Shown in pieces: positions 8,962 through 18,787 of a stretch of DNA of 64,000 bases. The notes beneath the pieces were generated by a model that was given only the letters and a program-made list of their open reading frames with translations, was not told where the DNA came from and searched no databases. This DNA is from Streptococcaceae bacterium AF54-32pH5A. Lineage in GTDB: Bacteria; Bacillota; Bacilli; Lactobacillales; Streptococcaceae. Numbering within the stretch: the first letter of the stretch is position 1; each line of letters starts with the position of its first letter. The DNA lies in contig JAQDAD010000002.1 of NCBI GenBank assembly GCA_027682205.1, positions 143,953 through 207,952 on the forward strand, given 5' to 3'. The position numbers and the translations under genes were made by a program.

Positions 8962-10248
8962 ATGTATAAAGTTTTATTAGTAGACGATGAGTACATGGTG
9001 ACAGAGGGTCTCAAGCGGTTAATCCCCTTTGAAAAATGGGATATGCAAGTCGTCGCAACAGCTAATCACGCAGATGATGCATTGGACTATGTCAAGGAAA
9101 ATCCAGTTGATGTGATTATTTCGGATGTCAACATGCCAGATAAGACAGGGCTTGAGATGATTAAGGAAATGAAAGAGCTACTTCCAGATACCTATTATAT
9201 CTTGCTGTCAGGCTATCAGGAGTTTGATTACGTCAAAAAAGCCATGAACCTCAGTGTCGTGGATTATCTGGTGAAGCCAGTGGATAAGGTGGAGTTGAGT
9301 CATTTATTAGAAAAAATTGCGAGCCAACTTCAGGAAAAGGTGGAGCAAAGCCAGACTCTCAGCCAAGAATTGGATGAAGAAGGCTTTGTCAACTTCTTAG
9401 CAGGCAAAGACAACTGGTGGATAGGCCTTTCCAAGGAAAAACAAGGTTCTTTCACTATTCCTTACTATGTTTTAGGTCAAGACTGGCAGATTTTTATCTC
9501 TGATCAACCACTAGATGGAATCGTAGTAACGCCTTTTGGAGCGCCCTACCAACAAGCCTTTGAAAAATGGAAGATCAACGCAGAAAAAGCCCTCTTCTAC
9601 GGTTCAGTTAATCTAGAAAAATCCGAGAGTCTATTTGCTTATTACGAACCGATTTATCGGGTGATTATCCAAGGAAATATCAATCAAATCATAGAAGAAT
9701 TGACCCTGCTAGAGAAGGTTGTCTTAGAGAATACTCCGCGCGTGGCGATCACCAAACAGCTCTTCACTCAGTTTGTCATGGATGTCTTCCACTTGTTTGA
9801 GCATCTAAAAGCAGATGATATGACCGAGATTGTCAAAGCCATCCATGCCATTAACTCCTTTGAAGAATTGGTTGCCTACATCAAAGAGACCTTGATCAAG
9901 TTCTTTGGCCAGTACCGCATGAATGAAAATGTGGTGAGTGTTCTTGAAGTCATCGGGCGTGATTATCAGAAAGAGCTCTCGCTTAAGGATATCAGCAAGG
10001 ATCTCTTTATCAATCCTGTCTACCTCGGTCAGTTAATCAAGCGAGAAACCAACTCAACCTTCGCGGAATTGCTCAACAAACAGCGGATTAAGGCAGCGCA
10101 ACAGCTCTTGCTTTCAACCAATGATAGTATTGAAGATGTTTGCTATGCTGTTGGTTACAGCAATGTTGGATATTTCTACAAAGTTTTCCGTAAATTGTGC
10201 GGAAAATCACCAAAAGCTTACCGCAAACAAGTCGAAAGTTCCCTGTAA
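8962..10248 (+). CDS. rr07: AraC-type response regulator (RR07 orthologue)
   Basis: 428 residues. Receiver domain 1-120 has phospho-acceptor D55 (IISDVNMPD) and the conserved lysine in DYLVKPVDK. A ~200-residue linker follows, then a C-terminal AraC/XylS double helix-turn-helix (about 325-425, with SIEDVCYAVGYSNVGYFYKVFRK). It is the YesN-type partner of the kinase 12 bases upstream, with ribosome site AAAGGAAGGG. It probably activates glycan or sugar uptake genes elsewhere. Confidence 0.92.
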   Translation: MYKVLLVDDEYMVTEGLKRLIPFEKWDMQVVATANHADDALDYVKENPVDVIISDVNMPDKTGLEMIKEMKELLPDTYYILLSGYQEFDYVKKAMNLSVVDYLVKPVDKVELSHLLEKIASQLQEKVEQSQTLSQELDEEGFVNFLAGKDNWWIGLSKEKQGSFTIPYYVLGQDWQIFISDQPLDGIVVTPFGAPYQQAFEKWKINAEKALFYGSVNLEKSESLFAYYEPIYRVIIQGNINQIIEELTLLEKVVLENTPRVAITKQLFTQFVMDVFHLFEHLKADDMTEIVKAIHAINSFEELVAYIKETLIKFFGQYRMNENVVSVLEVIGRDYQKELSLKDISKDLFINPVYLGQLIKRETNSTFAELLNKQRIKAAQQLLLSTNDSIEDVCYAVGYSNVGYFYKVFRKLCGKSPKAYRKQVESSL

Positions 10249-10251
10249 AAC

Positions 10252-10280
10252 TTGTATTTACGTGCAAAAAATGCTATAAT
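10252..10280 (+). promoter_or_regulatory. sigma-A promoter of the 177-residue membrane protein gene
   Basis: -35 TTGTAT (10252-10257), 17-base spacer, -10 TATAAT (10275-10280) with TG extension. Confidence 0.75.
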
Positions 10281-10308
10281 GTCCAAAATACCTTAAGGAG
10301 GAAAAATT

Positions 10309-10842
10309 ATGAAAAAGAAACCTATTTATCTTTGGGTTTTATTAGTCCTATCCGCATTGATTTCAGCTATGTCCTTGTTTGGAATACTAAGTCCAGTACC
10401 TAGTAAAGAAGCACTAGGTGCCAGTCAAGCACAAGTACAAGGCATTAGCGCTCAGCAGCTGGAGGATACGATTAATTATCTACATAAGACAGCTGAATTA
10501 TCGCATTCGACTGTTAACATTGTTTTGATTATTTTATCTGCGATTTTAGTAGTCGCAGGTATTGTCCTCTTGGTTCGTAATCATTTGCAATATGCAAATT
10601 ATGCTTACATTGCTTATGTTTTGCTTGCCATTGTTGGTTCGATTTATACTTATATGGGAATGCAAGATGCTGTACAAGCTATCCGTGATGAAACTTTGCG
10701 ACTAGGAACAGAAGTCCTTGGAAAGGGAACAACGATTTTATTTGTTGTTATCAATGTCCTCTTCCTTGCCATTGTCTTTTACAAGATGTGGCGTCAACAA
10801 AAAGATTTGGCTGAGGAAGTTGAAGCAGAAGAAGCTGCCTAA
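10309..10842 (+). CDS. conserved membrane protein of unknown function
   Basis: 177 residues with four hydrophobic segments (about 7-26, 66-87, 93-113, 143-161), a polar external loop between the first two, and an acidic C terminus (EEVEAEEAA). AAGGAGG precedes the ATG. The same kind of gene follows hk07/rr07 in pneumococci as I recall. It has its own promoter and terminator. No catalytic or binding motif is recognisable. Confidence 0.8.
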   Translation: MKKKPIYLWVLLVLSALISAMSLFGILSPVPSKEALGASQAQVQGISAQQLEDTINYLHKTAELSHSTVNIVLIILSAILVVAGIVLLVRNHLQYANYAYIAYVLLAIVGSIYTYMGMQDAVQAIRDETLRLGTEVLGKGTTILFVVINVLFLAIVFYKMWRQQKDLAEEVEAEEAA

Positions 10843-10852
10843 GTATTGACAA

Positions 10853-10891
10853 AAGGGAACTATCAAGTTACAATCTTGGTAGTTCTTTTAA
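10853..10891 (+). terminator. terminator after the 177-residue membrane protein gene
   Basis: GAACTATCAAG pairs with CTTGGTAGTTC (one G-U) and runs into TTTTA. Confidence 0.75.
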
Positions 10892-10918
10892 TATCCAAAA
10901 ATAAAAATCGAGGTCAAA

Positions 10919-11389
10919 ATGAAAAAAATATCCTTAGTTTATATCAGTTTGAGCGGGAATACAGAGAGCTTCGTAAGCCGACTCAAGGACTATCTCTTGT
11001 CCCAGTATGAAGCGATTGAGGTTGAAAAAATCCATATCAAGGACCTGGTCAAGGAAGACAAAGATTTCTTCGAGATGGACCATCCTTATGTCGCCTTTTT
11101 ACCAACCTATCTGGAAGGTGGAAATGGTGTCGATAACGGCGATGTTGAGATCCTGACAACTCCAGTGGGTGATTTTATCGCCTATGGAGACAATGCCAGT
11201 AAGTGTTTTGGTGTAGTGGGATCTGGTAATCGCAATTTTAATAATCAGTACTGTCTGACTGCCAAGCAGTACAGCCAGCGCTTTGGTTTCCCTGTATTGG
11301 CTGACTTTGAAATGAGAGGAATGCTGGGAGATATTAAAAAGGTCGCGGCGATTATCGCGGACTTATATGGGTTGGATTCAGAAAGTTAG
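10919..11389 (+). CDS. nrdI: NrdI flavodoxin-like protein
   Basis: 156 residues. The N-terminal flavodoxin FMN loop SLSGNTESF (about 10-18) and the glycine-rich [12 protein letters not shown] loop are characteristic of NrdI, which activates the manganese cofactor of class Ib ribonucleotide reductase NrdF. The NrdE/F genes are not in the window. Weak GAGGT ribosome site. It stands alone, between two terminators. Confidence 0.9.
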   Translation: MKKISLVYISLSGNTESFVSRLKDYLLSQYEAIEVEKIHIKDLVKEDKDFFEMDHPYVAFLPTYLEGGNGVDNGDVEILTTPVGDFIAYGDNASKCFGVVGSGNRNFNNQYCLTAKQYSQRFGFPVLADFEMRGMLGDIKKVAAIIADLYGLDSES

Positions 11390-11403
11390 AATCGTTCAAG
11401 TAG

Positions 11404-11430
11404 GCAGTTGGGCTTCCTCAACTGCTTTTT
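11404..11430 (+). terminator. nrdI terminator
   Basis: GCAGTTG/CAACTGC stem with an 8-base loop and T5 tail, 14 bases after the nrdI stop. Confidence 0.85.
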
Positions 11431-11437
11431 GAATGCA

Positions 11438-11464
11438 GAAAAAAGCACCCCAGACGAGGGTGCT
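11438..11464 (-). terminator. terminator of the Nramp-like gene
   Basis: On the minus strand AGCACCC pairs with GGGTGCT and is followed by a T6 run, 10 bases after the transporter stop codon. Confidence 0.85.
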
Positions 11465-11474
11465 GCTTTGTGAA

Positions 11475-12737
11475 CTAACCTGCTTTTCCGATGGCAAGTG
11501 CATAGATAAAGAAGATGGCAAATCCAAAGAGGAAAATCAATCCTGCAATAGCTAGGAGTTTCAACCAAGAAGGAAGATTTTTATTTTCACTTGTGACCAA
11601 GACATAGTTCAAAAGGGCAAAGAACGGTGTTGTAAGGAAAGATCCAATCATGGCAAAGCGGAGCATGATTGAAACTTGTCCAGCAAAAAAGTTGATGATA
11701 ATGATGCCGATGATAGATGTAATGGTCATCCAGATTTTCAAAGACTTCTTATCGTCCATTTCTTGCTTTGCCAAGAGTTGAAGGGAGGCCTGATTGACAC
11801 GTGAATAGCCATCGATGACAGTAATCACTGTCCCAAAGATACAGAGGAAAGCGATGAAGGTAATCAAATATCGAGACCATTCGCCAAGGACAGAGGCATA
11901 CATGCCCACAAATTGCGAGATGTATTTGGCTGAAGCGGCTTCAACTGCTTGACCTGTAGGATACTGAATAAGTGCTCCAAGAGCTACAAAGAATACGGCT
12001 AAGATGGCTGTTCCAATGTAACCAACGTTAAAGTCGAAAAGGGCGTCTTCGGTATTAAAGTCAACAGTTTTTTTCTTTTCGGCTGACCAAAGCGAGTTAA
12101 TAGCTGAGATTTCAATAGGGGCAGGCATCCACCCTAGAAGGGAAACGATAAAAGGGAGGGCCGCCATTTGCCAAGGTGTCTTCTCGACAAAATCAGAGCT
12201 GTATTCTGGATGCTTAATTGCTGCAATAATAACTGCAAGAACGGTCGCAATAGTCAAAGCTGACATGATCCATTTTGCCATACCGTCCAATAGTTTGTAG
12301 CCACCAAAGAGCAGCATGGCCCAAATGACCGCAACAAGGATAAGGGACCATTGAGTGATGCTAAGACCAATCATTGGAAAGGCGCTAGCGATGATAGCTG
12401 AACAAAGGATGGCAACACCGGCAGTATTGACCAAGGCAGAAAAGACATTGAGGATAAAGAAAATCCAGAGATAGAGTTTGCCTTTTTCTGCATAGCCTTC
12501 GACCAAGGTCTTTCCAGTATCTGCTGTGTATTCAGCACCAAAACGGAAAAATGGGTATTTAAAGACATTGGCTAAGATGACCAAGAGAAGCAGAGACCAT
12601 CCATAAGAACCGCCAGCTTGAGTGGAGGATACGATGTGAGAACCTCCGACTGCAGCGGAAGCCATTAGGATCCCGGGTCCCATCGCTTTCAGCTTGCTTG
12701 TCCAGGTAGACTGGTGTGATGAAGTAACTTGTGACAT
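11475..12737 (-). CDS. Nramp-related transporter with degenerate metal site
   Basis: 420 residues, about eleven hydrophobic segments, Nramp fold by overall pattern (GPG start of TM1, STQAGGSYGWS, TM6 GWMPAPIEIS). The metal-binding residues of true Mn/Fe Nramp proteins are changed. The TM1 DPGN motif is replaced by GGSH, and the TM6 methionine-proline-histidine by M-P-A. It may carry a different ion or substrate, as in Nramp-related groups with altered sites. Start 12737 has AGGAGG 7 bases upstream. Monocistronic with its own terminator. Confidence 0.82.
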   Translation of the reverse strand: MSQVTSSHQSTWTSKLKAMGPGILMASAAVGGSHIVSSTQAGGSYGWSLLLLVILANVFKYPFFRFGAEYTADTGKTLVEGYAEKGKLYLWIFFILNVFSALVNTAGVAILCSAIIASAFPMIGLSITQWSLILVAVIWAMLLFGGYKLLDGMAKWIMSALTIATVLAVIIAAIKHPEYSSDFVEKTPWQMAALPFIVSLLGWMPAPIEISAINSLWSAEKKKTVDFNTEDALFDFNVGYIGTAILAVFFVALGALIQYPTGQAVEAASAKYISQFVGMYASVLGEWSRYLITFIAFLCIFGTVITVIDGYSRVNQASLQLLAKQEMDDKKSLKIWMTITSIIGIIIINFFAGQVSIMLRFAMIGSFLTTPFFALLNYVLVTSENKNLPSWLKLLAIAGLIFLFGFAIFFIYALAIGKAG

Positions 12738-12901
12738 AAAAACCTCCTGTTTTTGAATTTTCAGAATAATCTGAATAGATAAGTTCTATTCTACAAGAAA
12801 CTCAGAAAAAATGCAAGAAAATTTTGAAAAATTTAGAAAATTTCAGAAAAATAATATGAAAGATATGATTGTTACAGGAAAATGGCATTGATGGGAGTAA
12901 A

Positions 12902-12929
12902 AAATCCGAGAAAAAAACTTCTCGGATTT
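12902..12929 (-). terminator. terminator of the 81-residue membrane protein gene
   Basis: Stem AAATCCGAG/CTCGGATTT lies just after the stop at 12933, with a T tract on the minus strand. Confidence 0.85.
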
Positions 12930-12932
12930 GGA

Positions 12933-13178
12933 TTATTTAAGTTGATCAGTAATTTCCTTGGAAAGTATGAGTCCCAAACGATAGCTTTTGTTGATGTCGG
13001 CGATGACATCATTGATATTCTCTGTAGTTTGGATTCTTTCGCGGATATCTGTTTTGAAAGCTTCGTCCCTCAGAAGCTGTTCCTGAAGGAGTTGTTGAAG
13101 TTTTTCCTTTTCGTATTTATTGATAAGAAAAAGAACGACAAGACTGATAAGAACTAAGATATAAGCATACTGGCTCAT
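12933..13178 (-). CDS. small membrane-anchored protein of unknown function
   Basis: 81 residues: an N-terminal transmembrane segment (MSQYAYILVLISLVVLFLI) then a charged, coiled-coil-like cytoplasmic tail. Start at 13178, preceded by AGGAGAG at 7 bases. The frame extends further upstream, but that part has no ribosome site and reads through a hairpin. Terminator directly after. No family recognised. Confidence 0.7.
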   Translation of the reverse strand: MSQYAYILVLISLVVLFLINKYEKEKLQQLLQEQLLRDEAFKTDIRERIQTTENINDVIADINKSYRLGLILSKEITDQLK

Positions 13179-13214
13179 AAAATCTCTCCTGGTTTGATAA
13201 AAAAGTTGACGGCA

Positions 13215-13245
13215 TAAGAAAAGCGAAAGAAATTTTCGCTTTTCA
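13215..13245. terminator. bidirectional hairpin, possible argS terminator
   Basis: AAAAGCGAAA pairs with TTTCGCTTTT around a four-base loop, with A/T flanks. It lies between argS and the 81-residue gene, both on the minus strand, so it could terminate argS transcription. Confidence 0.6.
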
Positions 13246-13378
13246 ACTAAGTGATTAGACTGGCGGAACAGGTATCTGACAGATAAAGCAAGACGGTCTT
13301 GACCTTTAATTGAAAAATCCATCCAGCTCTAATGAAGTCTAGTGAAGCGCCAAGCCAAAGACCGAATAGGATTTGGTG

Positions 13379-13411
13379 TTAGTTACTTAGATTGCTTTGC
13401 AATCAAGTAAC
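13379..13411. other. hairpin immediately downstream of argS
   Basis: AGTTACTT(A)GATTGC pairs with GCAATCAAGTAACT (one bulge). There is no T tract in either direction, so this is more likely an mRNA 3' stabiliser or processing site than a terminator. The rest of the 240-base gap (13179-13420) shows no gene I can support. Confidence 0.5.
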
Positions 13412-13420
13412 TTTGGCGAT

Positions 13421-15109
13421 TTACATCTTCTCTGGTGCTTCTACTCCAAGCAAACGAAGGGCTTCTTTGAGAACAACAGCTGTTGCGTAGCTGAGGGCTA
13501 GACGGCTGTCACGCTCTGGACTTTCATCCAGAATACGAGTGTGGGCATAGTATTTATTGAAAGCTTGAGCCAAGCTGATTGCATACTTGGCAATGAGCGA
13601 TGGATCATAGTTAACAGATGCGCGTTTGATGACACGGGCAAAGTCTTGGAGAAGTTTGATAATTTCCCAGCTTTCAGCATCATTTAGACTGTAATTTGCT
13701 TGAGCATTTGGTTGGAAGTCTGCTTTTCTAAGTAGAGACTGAATACGAGCGTAAGCGTATTGGATGTATGGACCAGTTTCTCCTTCAAAGGAAACCATAG
13801 CTTCGAGGTCAAAGTCGTAACCATTTCTGCGGTCCGTTTTGAGGTCGTAGAATTTAACAGCTCCCACTCCGACAGCTTGGGCAACCTGTTCCTTGTTTTC
13901 GAGGTCAGGATTTTTCGCTTCAATTTGTGCTTTAGCACGACTGATAGCTTCCTGAAGGGTAGGTTCGAGCAGGATGATATTTCCTTTACGAGTAGAGAGC
14001 TTTTGACGATTTTTGGTTACCAGACCGAAGTCTACGTGAATCATATCATCGCTCCAGTCAAATCCCATTTTTTTCAAGACGGCTTTTAACTGTTTAAAGT
14101 GGTTGGACTGTTCTTGACCAACTGCGTAGACATTTTTAACAAAATTGTAAGTACGTGCACGGTAGATAGCTGTCGCAATGTCACGTGTGATGTAGAGGGT
14201 TGCACCGTCAGATTTCTTAATCATAGCAGGTGGAAGTTCAACATCATCGAGGTTGACAATGCTAGCTCCGCGTGATTCTTCTAGCAAACCTTTTTCTTCA
14301 AGGATTTGCACGGCCTCATCCATCTTATCGTTGTAGAAGGCTTCCCCGTTTAAGCTGTCAAATTCAACGCCGAGTAGTTTGTAGATGCGGTTGAACTCAA
14401 CCAAACTTTCATCACGGAACCATTGCCAAAGTTGAGTTGCTTCTGGATCGCCATCTTCTAATTTTTTAAACCAGAGACGTCCTTCATCATCAAGAGCTGG
14501 GTCATTTTCGATTTCAGCATTGATGCGAACGTACAATTTTAACAATTCGTCAATCGGATTAGCTTCGACGGCTTCCTTACTTCCCCATTTTTTATAAGCA
14601 ACCATGAGAAGACCAAACTGTTTACCCCAGTCTCCAAGGTGGTTGATTTTAATAGTGTTGTAGCCCATTTTCTTAAAGATATTAGAAAGAGCATCTCCGA
14701 TAACAGTTGAACGCAAGTGACCGACTGAGAAAGGTTTTGCGATGTTTGGACTTGATAGGTCAATTGTGATATTTTGCCCTTTGCCTTCCGTTTGTTGAGC
14801 GTAGTCAGATCCTTTTTCGATGATCTCTTTGATAACTACTCCAGAAATGGCAGATTTATCAAGGAAGAAGTTCACGTAAGGACCAGTTGCAACAACTTTT
14901 TCAAAAGCTTGGCTGTTGATTTTTTCAGCGATTTCAGCAGCAATCATTTGCGGTGCCTTGCGTTCGACTTTTGCAAGTGAGAAAGCGGGAAAAGCGATAT
15001 CTCCCATGTCAGAGTTTTTTGGTTGTTCTAATAAATTGAAAATAGCCTCTTGGTCCAGGCTATCGATGACGCTAGCCAATTCACTAGCAATCAGTTTTTT
15101 TGTACTCAT
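13421..15109 (-). CDS. argS: arginyl-tRNA synthetase
   Basis: 562-residue class I synthetase, normal length. The N-terminal Add-1 domain precedes the HIGH-type motif in [16 protein letters not shown] (about 120-135). The KMSK-like region is LSTRKGN, and the C-terminal helical anticodon-binding domain follows. Start 15109 has AAGGAG 8 bases upstream. Divergent from argR with a 147-base shared upstream region, as in pneumococcus. Confidence 0.96.
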   Translation of the reverse strand: MSTKKLIASELASVIDSLDQEAIFNLLEQPKNSDMGDIAFPAFSLAKVERKAPQMIAAEIAEKINSQAFEKVVATGPYVNFFLDKSAISGVVIKEIIEKGSDYAQQTEGKGQNITIDLSSPNIAKPFSVGHLRSTVIGDALSNIFKKMGYNTIKINHLGDWGKQFGLLMVAYKKWGSKEAVEANPIDELLKLYVRINAEIENDPALDDEGRLWFKKLEDGDPEATQLWQWFRDESLVEFNRIYKLLGVEFDSLNGEAFYNDKMDEAVQILEEKGLLEESRGASIVNLDDVELPPAMIKKSDGATLYITRDIATAIYRARTYNFVKNVYAVGQEQSNHFKQLKAVLKKMGFDWSDDMIHVDFGLVTKNRQKLSTRKGNIILLEPTLQEAISRAKAQIEAKNPDLENKEQVAQAVGVGAVKFYDLKTDRRNGYDFDLEAMVSFEGETGPYIQYAYARIQSLLRKADFQPNAQANYSLNDAESWEIIKLLQDFARVIKRASVNYDPSLIAKYAISLAQAFNKYYAHTRILDESPERDSRLALSYATAVVLKEALRLLGVEAPEKM

Positions 15110-15193
15110 AAGTAGGCTCCTTTTGGACTTTTATTCTATTTTATCATAAATTTAGTGAAAGAAGAAAGATTTTTTTGAATTATTCAGTTTTTT

Positions 15194-15202
15194 TGGTATA
15201 AT
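15194..15202 (+). promoter_or_regulatory. extended -10 promoter of argR
   Basis: TGG plus TATAAT in the argS-argR intergenic region, 55 bases before the argR start. Confidence 0.6.
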
Positions 15203-15228
15203 TATATCTAAAAATAAACCCGAAATCG

Positions 15229-15244
15229 GTTATAAATATTCATG
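15229..15244. promoter_or_regulatory. possible ARG box before argR
   Basis: GGTTATAAATATTCAT contains a good ATTCAT half-site and a degenerate opposite half relative to the ARG-box consensus (ATGAATwwwwATTCAT). It lies just before argR, where autoregulation would be expected. Only one half is convincing. Confidence 0.35.
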
Positions 15245-15256
15245 TAAGAGGTTGAT

Positions 15257-15703
15257 ATGAGAAAAAAAGAACGGCACCAGTTGATTAAAAAGATGATCAC
15301 TGAAGAGAAACTAGCTACACAAAAGGATATCCAAGATCGTCTAGAGGTTCGAAATGTCTTTGTAACGCAAACGACCTTGTCTCGCGACCTGCGCGAGATC
15401 GGCTTGATCAAGGTTAAGAAAAATGGTATGGTGTATTATGTGCTAGCGAATGAAACAGAAAAGATTGATTTGGTAGAGTTTTTGTCGCATCACCTAGAAG
15501 GGGTTGCGAGAGCAGAGTTTACTTTGGTACTTCATACCAAGCTGGGAGAAGCGGCTGTCTTAGCAAATATTGTTGATGAAAATAAGGACGAGTCGATTTT
15601 AGGGACGGTTGCTGGTGCCAATACCTTACTGGTTATTTGTCGAGACCAGCATGTTGCCAAGGTCATGGAAGAGCGTTTGCTGGATTTGATGAGGGATAGA
15701 TAG
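15257..15703 (+). CDS. argR: arginine repressor family regulator
   Basis: 148 residues, usual ArgR/AhrC length. The N-terminal winged helix ([14 protein letters not shown]..., [12 protein letters not shown] recognition region, 1-75) precedes the C-terminal hexamerisation and arginine-binding domain ([15 protein letters not shown], with a GTVAG/D pattern). Streptococci often carry several ArgR paralogues. This one is coupled by position to argS and mutS. Confidence 0.92.
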   Translation: MRKKERHQLIKKMITEEKLATQKDIQDRLEVRNVFVTQTTLSRDLREIGLIKVKKNGMVYYVLANETEKIDLVEFLSHHLEGVARAEFTLVLHTKLGEAAVLANIVDENKDESILGTVAGANTLLVICRDQHVAKVMEERLLDLMRDR

Positions 15704-15753
15704 GGTTTTGGGACTTGTTCCCAAGCCTTATTTTTGACAAGGAGAGAGCCAAT

Positions 15754-18288
15754 ATGACGACAGAAAAACTATCACCTGGTATGCAGCAGTATGTGGATAT
15801 TAAAAAGCAATATCCAGATGCTTTTTTGCTCTTTCGGATGGGTGATTTTTATGAGTTGTTTTATGAAGATGCGGTCAATGCAGCGCAGATTTTAGAGATT
15901 TCACTGACCAGTCGTAATAAAAATGCAGAAAATCCGATACCCATGGCAGGAGTCCCCTATCATTCTGCCCAGCAGTATATTGATGTTTTGATTGAGCAGG
16001 GCTATAAGGTAGCCATTGCCGAGCAGATGGAAGATCCTAAACAGGCGGTTGGGGTTGTCAAGCGAGAGGTGGTTCAGGTTATTACACCAGGGACAGTGGT
16101 CGATAGCAGTAAGCCAGACAGCCAAAACAACTTCTTGGTTGCCTTAGATCGTGATGGCAATCAGTTTGGGCTGGCTTACATGGATCTGGTGACAGGTGAT
16201 TTTTATGTGACAGGTCCATTGGATTTTACCCTTGTTTATGGGGAAATCCGTAATCTCAAGGCTCGAGAAGTGGTGCTGGGTTATGACTTGTCTGAGGAAG
16301 AACAACAAATCCTCAGTCGTCAGATGAATCTGGTACTTTCCTATGAAAAGGAAGGCTTTGAGGACATCCATTTATTGGATTCGCGTTTAGCAGCTGTGGA
16401 GCAAGCGGCAGCTAGTAAGTTGCTCCAGTATGTTCATCGAACCCAGATGCGGGAATTGAACCACCTCAAACCGGTAATCCGTTATGAAATTAAAGATTTC
16501 TTGCAGATGGATTATGCGACCAAGGCTAGTCTGGATTTGGTTGAGAATGCCCGTTCAGGCAAGAAGCAAGGCAGTCTTTTCTGGCTTTTGGATGAAACCA
16601 AAACGGCTATGGGTATGCGGCTCTTGCGTTCTTGGATTCATCGTCCCTTGATTGATAAGGAACGAATCGTCCAACGTCAAGAGGTGCTGCAGGTCTTTCT
16701 TGATCACTTCTTTGAGCGTAGTGATTTAACGGACAGTCTCAAGGGTGTTTATGACATTGAACGTTTGGCTAGTCGGGTTTCTTTTGGCAAGACCAATCCC
16801 AAGGATCTCTTGCAATTGGCAACTACCTTATCTAGTGTGCCACGGATTCGTGCGATTTTAGAGGGAATGGAGCAACCTGCTCTCTCCTATCTCATCGCAC
16901 AGCTGGATGCCATTCCAGAGTTGGAGAGTTTGATTAGCGCAGCGATTGCCCCTGAGGCCCCTCATGTGATTACGGAAGGTGGCATCATTCGGACGGGATT
17001 TGATGAGACCTTGGATAAATACCGACGAGTACTCAGAGAAGGGACTGGTTGGATTGCTGAGATTGAGGCTAAGGAGAGAGAAAACTCTGGCATCAGCACG
17101 CTTAAGATTGACTATAATAAAAAAGATGGCTACTATTTCCATGTGACCAATTCGCAACTGGGGAATGTGCCAGCCCACTTTTTCCGCAAGGCGACGCTGA
17201 AAAACTCAGAACGCTTTGGGACTGAGGAGTTGGCGCGTATCGAGGGAGATATGTTGGAGGCACGTGAGAAGTCAGCCAACCTAGAATACGAAATCTTTAT
17301 GCGTATCCGTGAGGAAGTCAGCAAGTACATCCAGCGTTTACAGGCTCTAGCCCAAGGAATTGCTACGGTTGATGTCTTGCAAAGTCTAGCAGTTGTGGCT
17401 GAAACCCAGCATTTAATCCGACCTGAGTTTGGAGAGGATTCGCGAATTGATATTCAGAAAGGGCGCCATGCTGTCGTCGAAAAGGTCATGGGAGCTCAGA
17501 CCTATATTCCAAATAGTATCCAGATGGCAGAAGATACGAGTATTCAGCTAATTACAGGGCCAAACATGAGTGGGAAGTCAACCTACATGCGCCAGTTAGC
17601 CATGACTGCGGTTATGGCTCAGCTGGGTTCTTATGTGCCGGCAGAAAACGCCCATTTGCCGATCTTCGATGCCATCTTTACCCGTATCGGAGCAGCAGAT
17701 GACTTGGTTTCAGGTCAATCAACCTTTATGGTGGAGATGATGGAGGCCAACAATGCCATTTCGCATGCGACCAAGGACTCCTTGATTCTCTTTGATGAAT
17801 TGGGACGCGGAACTGCAACTTATGACGGAATGGCTCTTGCTCAGTCCATCATCGAATACATCCACGAGCATATCGGAGCCAAAACCCTCTTTGCCACCCA
17901 TTACCATGAGTTGACTAGTCTGGAGTCCAGTTTGGAACACTTGGTCAATGTCCACGTAGCAACCTTGGAGCAGGATGGACAAGTCACCTTCCTTCACAAG
18001 ATCGAACCAGGACCAGCTGACAAATCCTACGGTATCCATGTTGCTAAGATTGCTGGCTTACCAGCCGAACTTTTAGCAAGAGCGGATAAGATTTTGGCTC
18101 AGTTAGAGAGTCAGGGCACAGAAAGTCCAGCTCCGATGAGACAAACAAGTGCTGTCACTGAACAGATTTCTCTCTTTGATACGCCTGAAGAACATCCTAT
18201 CCTAGCAGAATTAGCTAAACTAGATGTTTACAACATGACACCCATGCAGGCAATGAATGTCTTGGTCGAGTTCAAACAAAAGCTATAA
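15754..18288 (+). CDS. mutS: DNA mismatch repair protein MutS (HexA)
   Basis: 844 residues. The N-terminal mismatch-binding domain includes the [10 protein letters not shown] motif with its invariant Phe. Core and clamp domains follow, then a P-loop ATPase [13 protein letters not shown] near residue 606, signature STFMVEM, and [10 protein letters not shown] 15754 is chosen because AAGGAGAG precedes it by 7 bases; in-frame codons upstream lack a site. It acts with MutL, encoded 1.1 kb downstream, to correct replication and recombination mismatches. Confidence 0.97.
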   Translation: MTTEKLSPGMQQYVDIKKQYPDAFLLFRMGDFYELFYEDAVNAAQILEISLTSRNKNAENPIPMAGVPYHSAQQYIDVLIEQGYKVAIAEQMEDPKQAVGVVKREVVQVITPGTVVDSSKPDSQNNFLVALDRDGNQFGLAYMDLVTGDFYVTGPLDFTLVYGEIRNLKAREVVLGYDLSEEEQQILSRQMNLVLSYEKEGFEDIHLLDSRLAAVEQAAASKLLQYVHRTQMRELNHLKPVIRYEIKDFLQMDYATKASLDLVENARSGKKQGSLFWLLDETKTAMGMRLLRSWIHRPLIDKERIVQRQEVLQVFLDHFFERSDLTDSLKGVYDIERLASRVSFGKTNPKDLLQLATTLSSVPRIRAILEGMEQPALSYLIAQLDAIPELESLISAAIAPEAPHVITEGGIIRTGFDETLDKYRRVLREGTGWIAEIEAKERENSGISTLKIDYNKKDGYYFHVTNSQLGNVPAHFFRKATLKNSERFGTEELARIEGDMLEAREKSANLEYEIFMRIREEVSKYIQRLQALAQGIATVDVLQSLAVVAETQHLIRPEFGEDSRIDIQKGRHAVVEKVMGAQTYIPNSIQMAEDTSIQLITGPNMSGKSTYMRQLAMTAVMAQLGSYVPAENAHLPIFDAIFTRIGAADDLVSGQSTFMVEMMEANNAISHATKDSLILFDELGRGTATYDGMALAQSIIEYIHEHIGAKTLFATHYHELTSLESSLEHLVNVHVATLEQDGQVTFLHKIEPGPADKSYGIHVAKIAGLPAELLARADKILAQLESQGTESPAPMRQTSAVTEQISLFDTPEEHPILAELAKLDVYNMTPMQAMNVLVEFKQKL

Positions 18289-18289
18289 A

Positions 18290-18323
18290 AAGAGCCCACT
18301 CATGCATTTGTGAGTGGGCTCTT
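18290..18323. terminator. bidirectional terminator between mutS and the DUF3021 gene
   Basis: Perfect 13-base stem AAGAGCCCACTCA/TGAGTGGGCTCTT lies between two convergent genes. Confidence 0.9.
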
Positions 18324-18328
18324 CTCTA

Positions 18329-18787
18329 TTACTTTTTATGGGTCAAGAGTTGATTGATGTGGTCTACTTTTTTAGCTTCTCTTTTATAGAGGATAGTCCA
18401 GATGATGAGGTAGACAATCGCAAATTCGATAATGAGCTGGAGATAGAAGGCCCAGTGGAAGGGGAACCAACCTGCCAGAGTTGCTAATGGGATAAAGCCT
18501 ACTAGCATGAGAGAAAAATGAGTAAGAGTCGCACGAAGCATGCTCCAGTCACGTCTGAATAATCGGTTGCCAAAATTGAAGAGAATACCGATAGCTGCCC
18601 AGATAAGTGTGCAGTAGAGCAAGACCAGGGCACCGTGAACCTGATGTTGAAACATCACTTGGCCGATTAGAGAATCGGAACTCAGTGGGGCGTAGGTACT
18701 TGGTGCATAAATGAGTGAAAAAATGATAGAGAGGATGAGGCCGATAAGAACACCAGCGGCTGCATCGTGAAAGATTTGTTTTTTCAT
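18329..18787 (-). CDS. DUF3021 membrane partner of the LytTR regulator
   Basis: 152 residues with four hydrophobic segments. Its start overlaps the stop of the LytTR gene by 4 bases (ATGA), showing tight coupling. LytTR/DUF3021 pairs match the architecture of streptococcal LytTR regulatory systems such as HdrRM and BrsRM, in which the membrane protein holds its cognate activator inactive. That role is inferred here from order and family. Confidence 0.82.
   Translation of the reverse strand: MKKQIFHDAAAGVLIGLILSIIFSLIYAPSTYAPLSSDSLIGQVMFQHQVHGALVLLYCTLIWAAIGILFNFGNRLFRRDWSMLRATLTHFSLMLVGFIPLATLAGWFPFHWAFYLQLIIEFAIVYLIIWTILYKREAKKVDHINQLLTHKK

Noticed and set aside
12933..13322. 129-residue version of the small membrane protein
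   Set aside because: The extra N-terminal part has no ribosome site and crosses a hairpin; the ATG at 13178 has a strong site and begins a normal membrane anchor.
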